Below, one piece after another: positions 1 through 12,417 of a stretch of DNA of 64,000 nucleotides (positions are counted from its first letter, which is position 1; each line of letters starts with the position of its first letter). The translations under genes were made by a program, and so were the position numbers. Below the pieces are notes generated by a model that was not told the origin of the DNA, did not search any database, and worked only from the letters and a program-made list of their open reading frames with translations. The stretch covers positions 15,167,606 to 15,231,605 of the forward strand of contig NW_024037064.1 of the NCBI RefSeq assembly GCF_015706575.1. Reading direction: 5' to 3'. This DNA is from Patiria miniata (lineage: Eukaryota > Echinodermata > Asteroidea > Valvatida > Asterinidae).

Positions 1-29
1 CCCTTTCCTCCTTTGCCACGGCCAGACAT
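1..29 (-). CDS. H4: Histone H4, 5' end only (edge of window)
   Basis: The first 29 bases match positions 5952-5980 of the complete H4 gene downstream and encode the start codon and the glycine/lysine-rich N-terminal tail. The rest of the gene lies outside the window. Its promoter continues at 30-200 as for the H4 copy at 5669-5980. Confidence 0.95.
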
Positions 30-530
30 GTTTGTGTCTCCTCAGTCGGTTGTAGATGATTCAATGGCCATCCCAGCCCCGGCGAGGCAACTTATAGGAC
101 ATGCGCGGACGCGATATGAGCATGCGAAGCCATCAACTGTTACGGCGCCCTCTGGCGACCAATCGTGGCAGGAGCACTCATCCTGGGAAACAAACAAATC
201 AGAAGCAAAACAAGGGGAAAAGGGATAACAAATAAGAAAAGGAAGAAGATGCCTAGAAACATATTGCAACGAGACTCAAACAATACATTTATAACCAGAC
301 ACAGAGGGGTCGTGGCCAAGCCTTTTTTTTTTTTTTTTTTTTTTTACACCTTGAACGGAAATCAATGGAAACGCCAACATCATAATTTAACAAGACTTTA
401 CACACTTACTAATATTTACCGTAATTCAATGTGAAAGCCCTGTCACCAAAACGTCAAAAGAAAACGAACCTTTAACGACGGGGCACCGTAGTCAGAACCT
501 GTTTTTGTATTAATTTATGTTCCCCGAAGG
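30..530. other. H4-U2 spacer with H4 promoter and poly-T tract
   Basis: This spacer separates the divergent end of H4 (minus strand, promoter on this side) from the 3' end of U2. It holds the H4 TATA and CCAAT elements in its first 165 bp and a poly-T run of about 21 near 325-345 whose length varies slightly between units. At about 519-533, just past the U2 3' end, a TCCC/GGGA hairpin with a UUCG loop can form on the minus strand; it may be part of the U2 3' end or a processing signal. No gene is visible otherwise. The same spacer recurs in every unit. Confidence 0.7.
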
Positions 531-1112
531 GAGTGGGCCGAATCCCGGATGTACTGCTATACCGGGCCAACCCGTGGCCGGGACGAGGCAAGCCTCTATT
601 CCACGGCCCAAATCCAAAAATCAGTTTAATATACTGGCTGTTCAATGAACAGCGTTTCAGATATTAAGCTGAAAAGAACAGATACTTATTTTTTAGGGTT
701 CCCCCACAAGACCACAAGTGGGGAACCAGGCAGGCCGACCACGCCGGACCAAGCTAGTAGGGTTGCGAACCCTCCTGCCCGGGACAAAACAACAACACGC
801 AAAACCCGAAGGTTTACAAAAAACTAACAACATAGAAACGGCCCGAAGGCCACACACATAGGCCTGTACATTTGGGGGTGGCACTAGGTACCAACCACTT
901 GCCAAATGCACAGAAAACACCCCGAAGGGATACCACCAAGGTAGGATCACCCGAACTGGCCGCCCTTGGGAAACCAGCCGGGGACCGCTTCGGGGGCGGG
1001 GCCTTACAGTCTCAAGGCAAAGTGCAATGCCGAGTCTGGACCTCCTCCTGATATTCCTGACCAAGACTTAGACCAAAGTGCAATGATCTTAGCCAAAAGG
1101 CCGAGAAGCGAT
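531..1112 (-). pseudogene. U2: U2 snRNA gene interrupted by a 396-bp insert (unit 1)
   Basis: On the minus strand the 5' part (1112 down to 1083) begins ATCGCTTCTCGGCCTTTTGG, the hallmark U2 5' end. The 3' part (686 down to about 531) resumes at AGTATCTGTTC and has the stem IIa/IIb region, the Sm site GATTTTTGG and stem-loops III and IV. U2 snRNA base-pairs with the intron branch point in the spliceosome. The insert replaces a few bases (GTGT) just before AGTATC, so GUAGUA, the branch-point recognition sequence, is destroyed. This copy cannot encode a normal U2. The 3' end is estimated from stem-loop IV. Confidence 0.93.
687..1082 (-). mobile_element. Short U2-targeted retroelement insert, divergent subfamily
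   Basis: This 396-bp insert joins U2 at the same two bases as the inserts of the other units, but its middle is different sequence. Its 3' end (left side, 687-790) folds as a GGGCAGG/CCTGCCC stem enclosing two hairpins, then a GGTTCCCC/GGGGAACC hairpin and an A-rich end. The interior contains small stems closed by UUCG loops (about 800-815, 838-852, 928-942). No transposase or long ORF is present. It may be a SINE-like non-autonomous partner of the Keno-like elements at 18516-31129, or a 5'-truncated relative. Confidence 0.75.
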
Positions 1113-1613
1113 AACGATTAATATTAAAACAATAGCGCGGAAAGGGATTATTCGTCTTGAAATACTGTTTGCTATTGTTCTTCTTATTATTTATTTTTGC
1201 CTTTTTTTGTTTCCTGGTGTGAAAACAAAAAAAAAGACTCCTGCGCGTCCACCGCAACTCAACGAAACCAGGGGAGAGAGAGATGAGCAAGAAATCTCCG
1301 GCTTTCTCAGATTAACAGAGACATATACATTCTTAAAAATATTTCTATCATGCATTTTCATACACCTCGATCATATTTCACCCAAAATCTTGTTGAAAAA
1401 ATTAATCCAGACAAAAAATGGGATCAATGCATCAGTGAGCGAGAGCGTCGGCACTAAATGCCGTACGTACGATGTACCGGGACAAGCATATCAATAGATG
1501 GCGCCCTTCAACACTCCCGGTCATCGCGCCTCGGCGTTTCCCATCTGGGTATTTCTCAGGGCCTGCCAATGGGTCCCACATTAGGGGCGGGGAAATACTT
1601 CAGTTTGTCAGTA
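1113..1613. other. U2 upstream region and spacer
   Basis: This lies immediately upstream of U2 on the minus strand and is conserved in all units, so it should carry the U2 proximal and distal promoter elements. I could not identify a PSE with confidence. An A-rich stretch and GAGAGAGA (about 1273-1282) are present. No coding sequence is supported. Confidence 0.5.
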
Positions 1614-1686
1614 AGCTCCGTGGCCGAGTGGTTAGAGAGCACATGTAGAAAGTAATAGACCGTGGGTTCGAGTCCCAGCCTGCCGC
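1614..1686 (+). tRNA. tRNA-like element, probably a degenerate tRNA or tRNA-derived sequence (unit 1)
   Basis: It has a good A box (TGGCCGAGTGG, 1621-1631) and a perfect B box (GGTTCGAGTCC, 1665-1675) spaced 44 bp apart, as in a 73-nt tRNA without a long variable arm. The T arm is GTGGG-TTCGAGT-CCCAG, with four of five pairs. The acceptor strands (AGCTCCG and CCTGCCG) do not pair and the anticodon stem is poor, so no anticodon is assigned. Pol III transcription is possible from the internal promoter, but a functional tRNA is unlikely. Copies in six further units look the same. Confidence 0.55.
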
Positions 1687-2260
1687 TTTCCTTTAATTGC
1701 TTGGTTATTGTTTTGTTTTGTTATTTTTTCACTTACTTATTTCCCCTTTTTGTAATAATTACTATTTTATTTCATTGATTTATTGTTTATTTCGTCATGA
1801 AGTTATAAGAAGAAAATTCGAAAGAAAAGAAAACATTCGTCATACCGTTTTCATTTGCGCTTATAATACTTATGTATCAATATCAATGCGGTCCCGCGGG
1901 GAGTTAATTGAAGAGAGAGAAAGAAAGAAAAGAAACAAACGGGAAACAAATGTCAACGCACCATTATTTGTCCATTTTTGTAACCTTTGGTGAATAAGTC
2001 ATTCACATTCTACATGAGGCAACATTTAAGACAATGCATATACATACATGTATGGCTAATGTACTCAGCCGGCCGGCCGGTCACATACGCAGTGCGTAAA
2101 ATTTTGCATAATGATTAAGTTAAAGGACACAGTGGGAATTCTATCTGGAACAGTGTTCTATTGTTTATAAAAAAAATTAGAGAAATTGATTTCGGCTATG
2201 AGTGAAGGTAGAGGTGGAGTTAGACAGGCAGCGACAAATCTCTTTTTTGAAGGTTGTGGT
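1687..2260. other. Spacer between tRNA-like element and H2A 3' end
   Basis: AT-rich spacer with T-runs after the tRNA-like element (possible Pol III stops near 1710-1730), a purine run at 1910-1945 and a GGCCGGCCGGCC palindrome near 2068-2082. No gene is seen. The sequence recurs in every unit. Confidence 0.6.
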
Positions 2261-2276
2261 GGCTCTGAAAAGAGCC
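2239..2276 (-). terminator. Histone 3' stem-loop and downstream element of H2A
   Basis: GGCTCT-TTTC-AGAGCC at 2261-2276 is the replication-dependent histone mRNA 3' hairpin bound by SLBP. It lies about 35 nt past the H2A stop. The purine-rich downstream element CAAAAAAGAGATTT (2239-2252) should pair with U7 snRNA to direct cleavage without polyadenylation. Confidence 0.95.
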
Positions 2277-2311
2277 TTTTGGGTTTGTGGATGCAAAGTA
2301 AGTTCTTTTCT

Positions 2312-2689
2312 TTACTTTGACACTTTGGCGGTCTTCTTGGGCAGAAGAACTTGCTGGATGTTGGGAAGGACACCACCCTGCGCGATGGTAACTCCGCTCA
2401 TCAACTTGTTCAACTCCTCGTCGTTGCGTATAGCAAGCTGCAGATGGCGGGGATTAATTCTCGTCTTCTTGTTGTCTCGTGCAGCGTTTCCGGCCAGTTC
2501 CAAGATCTCCGCGGTAAGGTACTCCATCACTGCCGCAAGGTAGACCGGTGCACCGGCACCGACACGCTGGGCGTAGTTGCCCTTACGCAGAAATCTGTGA
2601 ACACGACCCACGGGGAACTGGAGTCCCGCCCTGGAGGACCTGCTCTTGGCCTTGCTTCTTGCTTTGCCGCTCTTTCCTCGCCCAGTCAT
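2312..2689 (-). CDS. H2A: Histone H2A (unit 1)
   Basis: 125-residue core histone H2A, intronless. The start is the MTGRGKSGK methionine, not the in-frame ATG 27 codons upstream, because TGRGK is the conserved H2A N-terminus and the TATA box (2771-2777) lies inside the longer frame. The histone fold includes [12 protein letters not shown], the acidic-patch NDEEL and [10 protein letters not shown]. There is no SQ(E/D)Y tail and no H2A.Z loop, so it is canonical. Slightly unusual residues are INPRH, LMSG and NIQQV, where IIPRH, LLGG and NIQAV are common. It pairs with H2B in the nucleosome. Its 3' stem-loop is at 2261-2276. Confidence 0.98.
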   Translation of the reverse strand: MTGRGKSGKARSKAKSRSSRAGLQFPVGRVHRFLRKGNYAQRVGAGAPVYLAAVMEYLTAEILELAGNAARDNKKTRINPRHLQLAIRNDEELNKLMSGVTIAQGGVLPNIQQVLLPKKTAKVSK

Positions 2690-2830
2690 CTTGACAGTAT
2701 AGTGACAGAAGATGAATGTACTCTGCAGTAAAGGTGGTGTGTGAATGAACCCACTTGGAAAACACAACACTAGTTATAGCGTTCTGGTGGATTGGCTGAA
2801 GCGTGCCAAGTAGCCAATCACGCGACACGG
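2690..2830 (-). promoter_or_regulatory. H2A promoter
   Basis: Reading the minus strand upstream from the H2A start, a TATA-like CTATAAC lies at 2771-2777. Two CCAAT boxes lie at 2789-2793 (CCAAT on the minus strand) and 2812-2816 (CCAAT on the plus strand). This is the usual replication-dependent histone layout. The same elements recur in the other six units. Confidence 0.75.
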
Positions 2831-3432
2831 GCGTGCCCGTCGCACGGTTGGGTGCACCGCATCCATTTTGGACGCGGGGGACGAGGGAACAAAAAATTAC
2901 AACTGTGTCATCGTCGTTCAAAGTAATGGAATCACTAGATAAAACACAGAAACATGCAACATTCTTACCTCCATTTTAAGACGTTTTATTGTTATTCCGC
3001 CGAAGAAGTCCCATGATCTTTCGACCAGCCTCCGCACAATGGCAGTGATTCGTTGCTCTCACGCGGCGGTTAAAACTGGCCTCGGTTTCTTGCTAGATAT
3101 TTGTAACATCCCACAGACGAAATCCTAATTTATTTTTTAATAGTAACCCACTCAACAAAATGCAAGCACTCGTCCGGAGATTGAAAGAAATGACCAATTG
3201 AAAAAGGCTGTGGCATAAATTAAATTATGTGTTTACGACGACGACAAGACTCAGGGATTAACTTTAATCGCATTACCTCCCCTCGCCTCACGAAGGGTAA
3301 AAGCATATTAAAAAAAAAGAGAGAGAGTGAAAGGGACACAACAGAATAAAAAAAGGTTAGTTGTAAAACCTAAGAAATGGGCTGATCGGGCGAACTGAGC
3401 TGACTGGCAAATCTCTTTTTGGAAACTGTGTT
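2831..3432. other. H2A-H2B spacer
   Basis: No gene, and in particular no H1, can be read on either strand. It holds an A-run followed by GAGAGAGAG near 3308-3328. It is conserved in all seven complete units. Confidence 0.7.
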
Positions 3433-3448
3433 GGCTCTGAAAAGAGCC
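3433..3448 (-). terminator. Histone 3' stem-loop of H2B
   Basis: Canonical GGCTCTTTTCAGAGCC on the minus strand, 26 nt past the H2B stop codon. A purine-rich CAAAAAGAGATTT element lies just downstream near 3409-3421. Confidence 0.95.
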
Positions 3449-3474
3449 GTTTGGTTTTGAAGCCTTCAAAATTT

Positions 3475-3843
3475 CTATTTTGAAGTCGTGTACTTGGTGA
3501 CGGCCTTGGTGCCTTCGCTGACTGCATGCTTAGCAAGCTCCCCGGGAAGAAGTAGGCGTACTGCTGTCTGCACTTCACGGCTTGTGATGGTGGACTTCTT
3601 GTTGTAGAGAGCGAGGCGAGAAGATTCGCTGGCGATGCGCTCAAACACGTCGTTGACAAAGCTGTTCATGATGCTCATTGCCTTGCTCGAGATTCCGGTG
3701 TCGGGGTGCACCTGTTTCATCACTTTGTAGATGTAGATGCCGTAGCTCTCCTTGCGACGCCGGTGCCTCTTTTTGTTTGCGCTAACCGGACCCTTAGTAT
3801 TTCCGGCCTTCTTCTGACCTTTTCCGCTAACTTTGGGAGCCAT
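3475..3843 (-). CDS. H2B: Histone H2B (unit 1)
   Basis: 122-residue intronless histone H2B. The basic N-terminal tail ([14 protein letters not shown]) is followed by the HBR patch [10 protein letters not shown], the histone fold ([19 protein letters not shown]) and the C-terminal helix ending AVTKYTTSK, whose lysine is the conserved ubiquitination site. The ESYGIYIY and TTSK motifs favour an echinoderm-like source over a mollusc or arthropod. Promoter: a TATA-like AATAAAAG on the minus strand at 3907-3914. Stem-loop at 3433-3448. Confidence 0.98.
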   Translation of the reverse strand: MAPKVSGKGQKKAGNTKGPVSANKKRHRRRKESYGIYIYKVMKQVHPDTGISSKAMSIMNSFVNDVFERIASESSRLALYNKKSTITSREVQTAVRLLLPGELAKHAVSEGTKAVTKYTTSK

Positions 3844-4514
3844 ATTGGAGGACTTGGAATGTATCGGATCGTGAGATCGAATGAAAGACCAGCACGTCTT
3901 GGCCGGCTTTTATTGTGCACAGCTTGGATTCTGACCACCCATGCATCGTCCACTTTCCCGCCAGTGACCGCTAACCCATGCGTGAAGAAAGCGGTATGCG
4001 TGCATAGTTATACAATGCACGCACGGCACGACCCCCCCCCCCCCCCCCTCCCCGCAAGGGTATTTTTAGCCTTTTTCTCAGACTGACACGTGTATAAGTG
4101 TCCTTCTTAAATATTATTGTCTACTGAATTTCTGGGAAATAATAAAGTCATCTCCAGCGGAGGGCGAATTAATATGTCGTAGTGCACCAATACTTCTTTA
4201 AATGTTGTTTCCCCCTTATGCACCATCCATTTATAATGAATCATACAATGTAACGCAAAACCGACGAAAATAAGAGAACGAGTACCTGTAATTGTCAAAA
4301 CAGATAGGAAATATATATCATTATTACCATGCCCATAACAATTCAATTTTGCCTGGAACACGTTTCGGATGAGGCATACGTATAGAACCCAAAAAGTGGA
4401 ATGTATTTGGACAGAATATCAACAATAATAATTCGGAAAAAAATCAACGGCCCTTTATTCTTTATTTGAAGGAAAACTCAGGGATTGGACTTAATCTCTC
4501 TTTGAAGAAGTAGT
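3844..4514. other. H2B promoter and H2B-H3 spacer with poly-C tract
   Basis: The H2B TATA-like element is at 3907-3914. A long poly-C tract lies at 4032-4053 (17 C, T, then 4 C in this unit). The tract differs between units: about 15 C in unit 2, 18 C at 51931-51948, and about 22 C without the T interruption at 45987-46008. No gene is seen. Confidence 0.7.
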
Positions 4515-4530
4515 GGCTCTGAAAAGAGCC
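4515..4530 (-). terminator. Histone 3' stem-loop of H3
   Basis: Canonical 16-nt histone hairpin on the minus strand, 34 nt past the H3 stop. The downstream purine element TCAAAGAGAGATT lies near 4493-4505. Confidence 0.95.
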
Positions 4531-4564
4531 GTTAGTTTTATTTCTTTTTGCGCACACAACGTGC

Positions 4565-5110
<546 letters not shown>

Positions 5111-5625
5111 GGGGGCCAAGCGGAGACGCTTCAGTGATCACGATTTCCGTACGTTGAAAAAGTATAGACGTTAAATTTCAATCGAAAATGCTGCTTTTCC
5201 GAGCCTATAGTATTATGAGCCCTCGGCAACAGAATCCATTTGGGATCGTTGTGACTACAATATTTCTCCCACCCCCTACTTGGGATTAATTGAACCCCAA
5301 TAAACACCCCCTCCCCCACCCCCTAAAAGAAAAGTGACAAACATACGGATTTCCCTGGCTGCTGTTTATGTTTGTTTTGTAATAAAGACAATAATCACAC
5401 ACACCCATTCGCGAACAAAATGTCACGGATCCCTCTATACGTTCCCCGCTATATCCTGAGACGAGCACCCAGTAATTATTACTTAATCGACTTTGACAAA
5501 AAATGGAGACCAGACATGTTTTACAGTGGAAATAGGGAGGGGAAAAGCAACTCTAAGAACACACATGACAAGGACAAGTGAAATCGAGTAAAATCAAGAT
5601 TCAATCTCTTTTTTGAAATAGTGGT
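5111..5625. other. H3-H4 spacer
   Basis: Contains C-rich runs (5266-5325) and AT-rich sequence. No gene, RNA or repeat of note is recognised on either strand. It is the same in all units. Confidence 0.6.
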
Positions 5626-5641
5626 GGCTCTGAAAAGAGCC
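5626..5641 (-). terminator. Histone 3' stem-loop of H4
   Basis: Canonical histone hairpin on the minus strand, 27 nt past the H4 stop. The purine-rich downstream element TTTCAAAAAAGAGATTG lies at about 5603-5619. Confidence 0.95.
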
Positions 5642-5668
5642 GTTCGGTTTGATTTTTGAATATGGTGT

Positions 5669-6120
<452 letters not shown>

Positions 6121-6482
6121 AGGAGCACTCATCCTGGGAAACAAACAAATCAGAAGCAAAACAAGGGGGAAAAGGGATAACAAATAAGAAAAGGAAGAAG
6201 ATGCCTAGAAACATATTGCAACGAGACTCAAACAATACATTTATAACCAGACACAGAGGGGTCGTGGCCAAGCCTTTTTTTTTTTTTTTTTTTTTTTACA
6301 CCTTGAACGGAAATCAATGGAAACGCCAACATCATAATTTAACAAGACTTTACACACTTACTAATATTTACCGTAATTCAATGTGAAAGCCCTGTCACCA
6401 AAACGTCAAAAGAAAACGAACCTTTAACGACGGGGCACCGTAGTCAGAACCTGTTTTTGTATTAATTTATGTTCCCCGAAGG

Positions 6483-7048
6483 GAGTGGGCCGAATCCCGG
6501 ATGTACTGCTATACCGGGCCAACCCGTGGCCGGGACGAGGCAAGCCTCTATTCCACGGCCCAAATCCAAAAATCAGTTTAATATACTGGCTGTTCAATGA
6601 ACAGCGTTTCAGATATTAAGCTGAAAAGAACAGATACTTATTTTTTATGGCCCCCCCACAAGACCACGCTTGGGGGACCGGGCAGGCCGACCACGTCGGA
6701 CCAAGCTAGTAGGGTTGCGAACCCTCCTGCCCGGGACAAAGACAACATACAAAGGCGACTTCACATACACATACAACACAAAAATGGCGACTTCACGCCG
6801 ATACACAAGGCGACTTCACGCCTAAACTAGGCAACTTCATGCCTGAACAAAGGCAACTTCATGCCTAAACAAAACCACCCAAGGCAGAACACGGAAGACC
6901 GTCACTACGCAAGCCGGGGACCACTTCGGGGGAGGAGCCTTACAGACTCAAGGCTAAGTGCAATGCCGAGTCTGGACCACCTCCTGATGTTCCTGACCGA
7001 GACTAAGACCGATGTGCAATGATCTTAGCCAAAAGGCCGAGAAGCGAT
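6483..7048 (-). pseudogene. U2: U2 snRNA gene interrupted by short insert (unit 2)
   Basis: U2 5' part 7019-7048 and 3' part 6483-6638, separated by a 380-bp insert immediately before AGTATC. Sm site and stem-loops III and IV are intact in the 3' part. The branch-point recognition sequence is broken as in unit 1. Confidence 0.93.
6639..7018 (-). mobile_element. Short U2-targeted retroelement insert, 380-bp variant
   Basis: Same family as the insert at 12574-12960, slightly shorter. It lost a few bases in the mini-hairpin array: one AGGCG-ACTTCA-CGCCT hairpin is damaged near 6752-6766 and small indels lie near 6785 and 6820. The 3' fold (about 6645-6740) and both U2 junctions are unchanged. 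Confidence 0.8.
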
Positions 7049-7549
7049 AACGATTAATATTAAAACAATAGCGCGGAAAGGGATTATTCGTCTTGAAATA
7101 CTGTTTGCTATTGTTCTTCTTATTATTTATTTTTGCCTTTTTTTGTTTCCTGGTGTGAAAACAAAAAAAAAGACTCCTGCGCGTCCACCGCAACTCAACG
7201 AAACCAGGGGAGAGAGAGATGAGCAAGAAATCTCCGGCTTTCTCAGATTAACAGAGACATATACATTCTTAAAAATATTTCTATCATGCATTTTCATACA
7301 CCTCGATCATATTTCACCCAAAATCTTGTTGAAAAAATTAATCCAGACAAAAAATGGGATCAATGCATCAGTGAGCGAGAGCGTCGGCACTAAATGCCGT
7401 ACGTACGATGTACCGGGACAAGCATATCAATAGATGGCGCCCTTCAACACTCCCGGTCATCGCGCCTCGGCGTTTCCCATCTGGGTATTTCTCAGGGCCT
7501 GCCAATGGGTCCCACATTAGGGGCGGGGAAATACTTCAGTTTGTCAGTA

Positions 7550-7622
7550 AGCTCCGTGGCCGAGTGGTTAGAGAGCACATGTAGAAAGTAATAGACCGTG
7601 GGTTCGAGTCCCAGCCTGCCGC
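7550..7622 (+). tRNA. tRNA-like element (unit 2)
   Basis: Copy of the element at 1614-1686 with the same A box (7557-7567), B box (7601-7611) and the same failure to form an acceptor stem. Confidence 0.5.
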
Positions 7623-8247
7623 TTTCCTTTAATTGCTTGGTTATTGTTTTGTTTTGTTATTTTTTCACTTACTTATTTCCCCTTTTTGTAATAATTACTA
7701 TTTTATTTCATTGATTTATTGTTTATTTCGTCATGAAGTTATAAGAAGAAAATTCGAAAGAAAAGAAAACATTCGTCATACCGTTTTCATTTGCGCTTAT
7801 AATACTTATGTATCAATATCAATGCGGTCCCGCGGGGAGTTAATTGAAGAGAGAGAAAGAAAGAAAAGAAACAAACGGGAAACAAATGTCAACGCACCAT
7901 TATTTGTCCATTTTTGTAACCTTTGGTGAATAAGTCATTCACATTCTACATGAGGCAACATTTAAGACAATGCATATACATACATGTATGGCTAATGTAC
8001 TCAGCCGGCCGGCCGGTCACATACGCAGTGCGTAAAATTTTGCATAATGATTAAGTTAAAGGACACAGTGGGAATTCTATCTGGAACAGTGTTCTATTGT
8101 TTATAAAAAAAATTAGAGAAATTGATTTCGGCTATGAGTGAAGGTAGAGGTGGAGTTAGACAGGCAGCGACAAATCTCTTTTTTGAAGGTTGTGGTGGCT
8201 CTGAAAAGAGCCTTTTGGGTTTGTGGATGCAAAGTAAGTTCTTTTCT

Positions 8248-8625
8248 TTACTTTGACACTTTGGCGGTCTTCTTGGGCAGAAGAACTTGCTGGATGTTGG
8301 GAAGGACACCACCCTGCGCGATGGTAACTCCGCTCATCAACTTGTTCAACTCCTCGTCGTTGCGTATAGCAAGCTGCAGATGGCGGGGATTAATTCTCGT
8401 CTTCTTGTTGTCTCGTGCAGCGTTTCCGGCCAGTTCCAAGATCTCCGCGGTAAGGTACTCCATCACTGCCGCAAGGTAGACCGGTGCACCGGCACCGACA
8501 CGCTGGGCGTAGTTGCCCTTACGCAGAAATCTGTGAACACGACCCACGGGGAACTGGAGTCCCGCCCTGGAGGACCTGCTCTTGGCCTTGCTTCTTGCTT
8601 TGCCGCTCTTTCCTCGCCCAGTCAT
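8248..8625 (-). CDS. H2A: Histone H2A (unit 2)
   Basis: Predicted protein identical to the H2A at 2312-2689; start chosen for the same reason. Stem-loop at 8197-8212, 35 nt past the stop. Confidence 0.98.
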   Translation of the reverse strand: MTGRGKSGKARSKAKSRSSRAGLQFPVGRVHRFLRKGNYAQRVGAGAPVYLAAVMEYLTAEILELAGNAARDNKKTRINPRHLQLAIRNDEELNKLMSGVTIAQGGVLPNIQQVLLPKKTAKVSK

Positions 8626-9410
8626 CTTGACAGTATAGTGACAGAAGATGAATGTACTCTGCAGTAAAGGTGGTGTGTGAATGAACCCACTTGGAAAACA
8701 CAACACTAGTTATAGCGTTCTGGTGGATTGGCTGAAGCGTGCCAAGTAGCCAATCACGCGACACGGGCGTGCCCGTCGCACGGTTGGGTGCACCGCATCC
8801 ATTTTGGACGCGGGGGACGAGGGAACAAAAAATTACAACTGTGTCATCGTCGTTCAAAGTAATGGAATCACTAGATAAAACACAGAAACATGCAACATTC
8901 TTACCTCCATTTTAAGACGTTTTATTGTTATTCCGCCGAAGAAGTCCCATGATCTTTCGACCAGCCTCCGCACAATGGCAGTGATTCGTTGCTCTCACGC
9001 GGCGGTTAAAACTGGCCTCGGTTTCTTGCTAGATATTTGTAACATCCCACAGACGAAATCCTAATTTATTTTTTAATAGTAACCCACTCAACAAAATGCA
9101 AGCACTCGTCCGGAGATTGAAAGAAATGACCAATTGAAAAAGGCTGTGGCATAAATTAAATTATGTGTTTACGACGACGACAAGACTCAGGGATTAACTT
9201 TAATCGCATTACCTCCCCTCGCCTCACGAAGGGTAAAAGCATATTAAAAAAAAAGAGAGAGAGTGAAAGGGACACAACAGAATAAAAAAAGGTTAGTTGT
9301 AAAACCTAAGAAATGGGCTGATCGGGCGAACTGAGCTGACTGGCAAATCTCTTTTTGGAAACTGTGTTGGCTCTGAAAAGAGCCGTTTGGTTTTGAAGCC
9401 TTCAAAATTT

Positions 9411-9779
9411 CTATTTTGAAGTCGTGTACTTGGTGACGGCCTTGGTGCCTTCGCTGACTGCATGCTTAGCAAGCTCCCCGGGAAGAAGTAGGCGTACTGC
9501 TGTCTGCACTTCACGGCTTGTGATGGTGGACTTCTTGTTGTAGAGAGCGAGGCGAGAAGATTCGCTGGCGATGCGCTCAAACACGTCGTTGACAAAGCTG
9601 TTCATGATGCTCATTGCCTTGCTCGAGATTCCGGTGTCGGGGTGCACCTGTTTCATCACTTTGTAGATGTAGATGCCGTAGCTCTCCTTGCGACGCCGGT
9701 GCCTCTTTTTGTTTGCGCTAACCGGACCCTTAGTATTTCCGGCCTTCTTCTGACCTTTTCCGCTAACTTTGGGAGCCAT
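9411..9779 (-). CDS. H2B: Histone H2B (unit 2)
   Basis: Predicted protein identical to the H2B at 3475-3843. Stem-loop at 9369-9384. The upstream poly-C tract (9968-9982) is shorter than in unit 1. Confidence 0.98.
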   Translation of the reverse strand: MAPKVSGKGQKKAGNTKGPVSANKKRHRRRKESYGIYIYKVMKQVHPDTGISSKAMSIMNSFVNDVFERIASESSRLALYNKKSTITSREVQTAVRLLLPGELAKHAVSEGTKAVTKYTTSK

Positions 9780-10499
9780 ATTGGAGGACTTGGAATGTAT
9801 CGGATCGTGAGATCGAATGAAAGACCAGCACGTCTTGGCCGGCTTTTATTGTGCACAGCTTGGATTCTGACCACCCATGCATCGTCCACTTTCCCGCCAG
9901 TGACCGCTAACCCATGCGTGAAGAAAGCGGTATGCGTGCATAGTTATACAATGCACGCACGGCACGACCCCCCCCCCCCCCCTCCCCGGCAAGGGTATTT
10001 TTAGCCTTTTTCTCAGACTGACACGTGTATAAGTGTCCTTCTTAAATATTATTGTCTACTGAATTTCTGGGAAATAATAAAGTCATCTCCAGCGGAGGGC
10101 GAATTAATATGTCGTAGTGCACCAATACTTCTTTAAATGTTGTTTCCCCCTTATGCACCATCCATTTATAATGAATCATACAATGTAACGCAAAACCGAC
10201 GAAAATAAGAGAACGAGTACCTGTAATTGTCAAAACAGATAGGAAATATATATCATTATTACCATGCCCATAACAATTCAATTTTGCCTGGAACACGTTT
10301 CGGATGAGGCATACGTATAGAACCCAAAAAGTGGAATGTATTTGGACAGAATATCAACAATAATAATTCGGAAAAAAATCAACGGCCCTTTATTCTTTAT
10401 TTGAAGGAAAACTCAGGGATTGGACTTAATCTCTCTTTGAAGAAGTAGTGGCTCTGAAAAGAGCCGTTAGTTTTATTTCTTTTTGCGCACACAACGTGC

Positions 10500-11012
<513 letters not shown>

Positions 11013-11603
11013 CTAACAATGGGCTATCTTCCGATTGGGTGCTTCGGGGGCCAAGCGGAGACGCTTCAGTGATCACGATTTCCGTACGTTGAAAAAGTAT
11101 AGACGTTAAATTTCAATCGAAAATGCTGCTTTTCCGAGCCTATAGTATTATGAGCCCTCGGCAACAGAATCCATTTGGGATCGTTGTGACTACAATATTT
11201 CTCCCACCCCCTACTTGGGATTAATTGAACCCCAATAAACACCCCCTCCCCCACCCCCTAAAAGAAAAGTGACAAACATACGGATTTCCCTGGCTGCTGT
11301 TTATGTTTGTTTTGTAATAAAGACAATAATCACACACACCCATTCGCGAACAAAATGTCACGGATCCCTCTATACGTTCCCCGCTATATCCTGAGACGAG
11401 CACCCAGTAATTATTACTTAATCGACTTTGACAAAAAATGGAGACCAGACATGTTTTACAGTGGAAATAGGGAGGGGAAAAGCAACTCTAAGAACACACA
11501 TGACAAGGACAAGTGAAATCGAGTAAAATCAAGATTCAATCTCTTTTTTGAAATAGTGGTGGCTCTGAAAAGAGCCGTTCGGTTTGATTTTTGAATATGG
11601 TGT

Positions 11604-11927
<324 letters not shown>

Positions 11928-12417
11928 TCAGTCGGTTGTAGATGATTCAATGGCCATCCCAGCCCCGGCGAGGCAACTTATAGGACATGCGCGGACGCGA
12001 TATGAGCATGCGAAGCCATCAACTGTTACGGCGCCCTCTGGCGACCAATCGTGGCAGGAGCACTCATCCTGGGAAACAAACAAATCAGAAGCAAAACAAG
12101 GGGGAAAAGGGATAACAAATAAGAAAAGGAAGAAGATGCCTAGAAACATATTGCAACGAGACTCAAACAATACATTTATAACCAGACACAGAGGGGTCGT
12201 GGCCAAGCCTTTTTTTTTTTTTTTTTTTTTTTACACCTTGAACGGAAATCAATGGAAACGCCAACATCATAATTTAACAAGACTTTACACACTTACTAAT
12301 ATTTACCGTAATTCAATGTGAAAGCCCTGTCACCAAAACGTCAAAAGAAAACGAACCTTTAACGACGGGGCACCGTAGTCAGAACCTGTTTTTGTATTAA
12401 TTTATGTTCCCCGAAGG

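Noticed and set aside
1614..1686. A functional tRNA-Ser or tRNA-Leu gene
   Set aside because: The acceptor stem does not pair, no long variable arm fits, and no anticodon stem can be drawn.
1113..2260. A linker histone H1 gene in the repeat
   Set aside because: No Lys/Ala-rich frame or winged-helix motif was found in any spacer; H1 is absent from this repeat.
2690..2770. Longer H2A start, 27 codons upstream in frame
   Set aside because: The extension contains the promoter end and the 5' UTR, and the conserved N-terminus begins at TGRGK.
2583..2921. Minus-strand 112-codon frame over the H2A promoter
   Set aside because: It runs through the TATA and CCAAT elements and then out of frame through H2A; a shadow.
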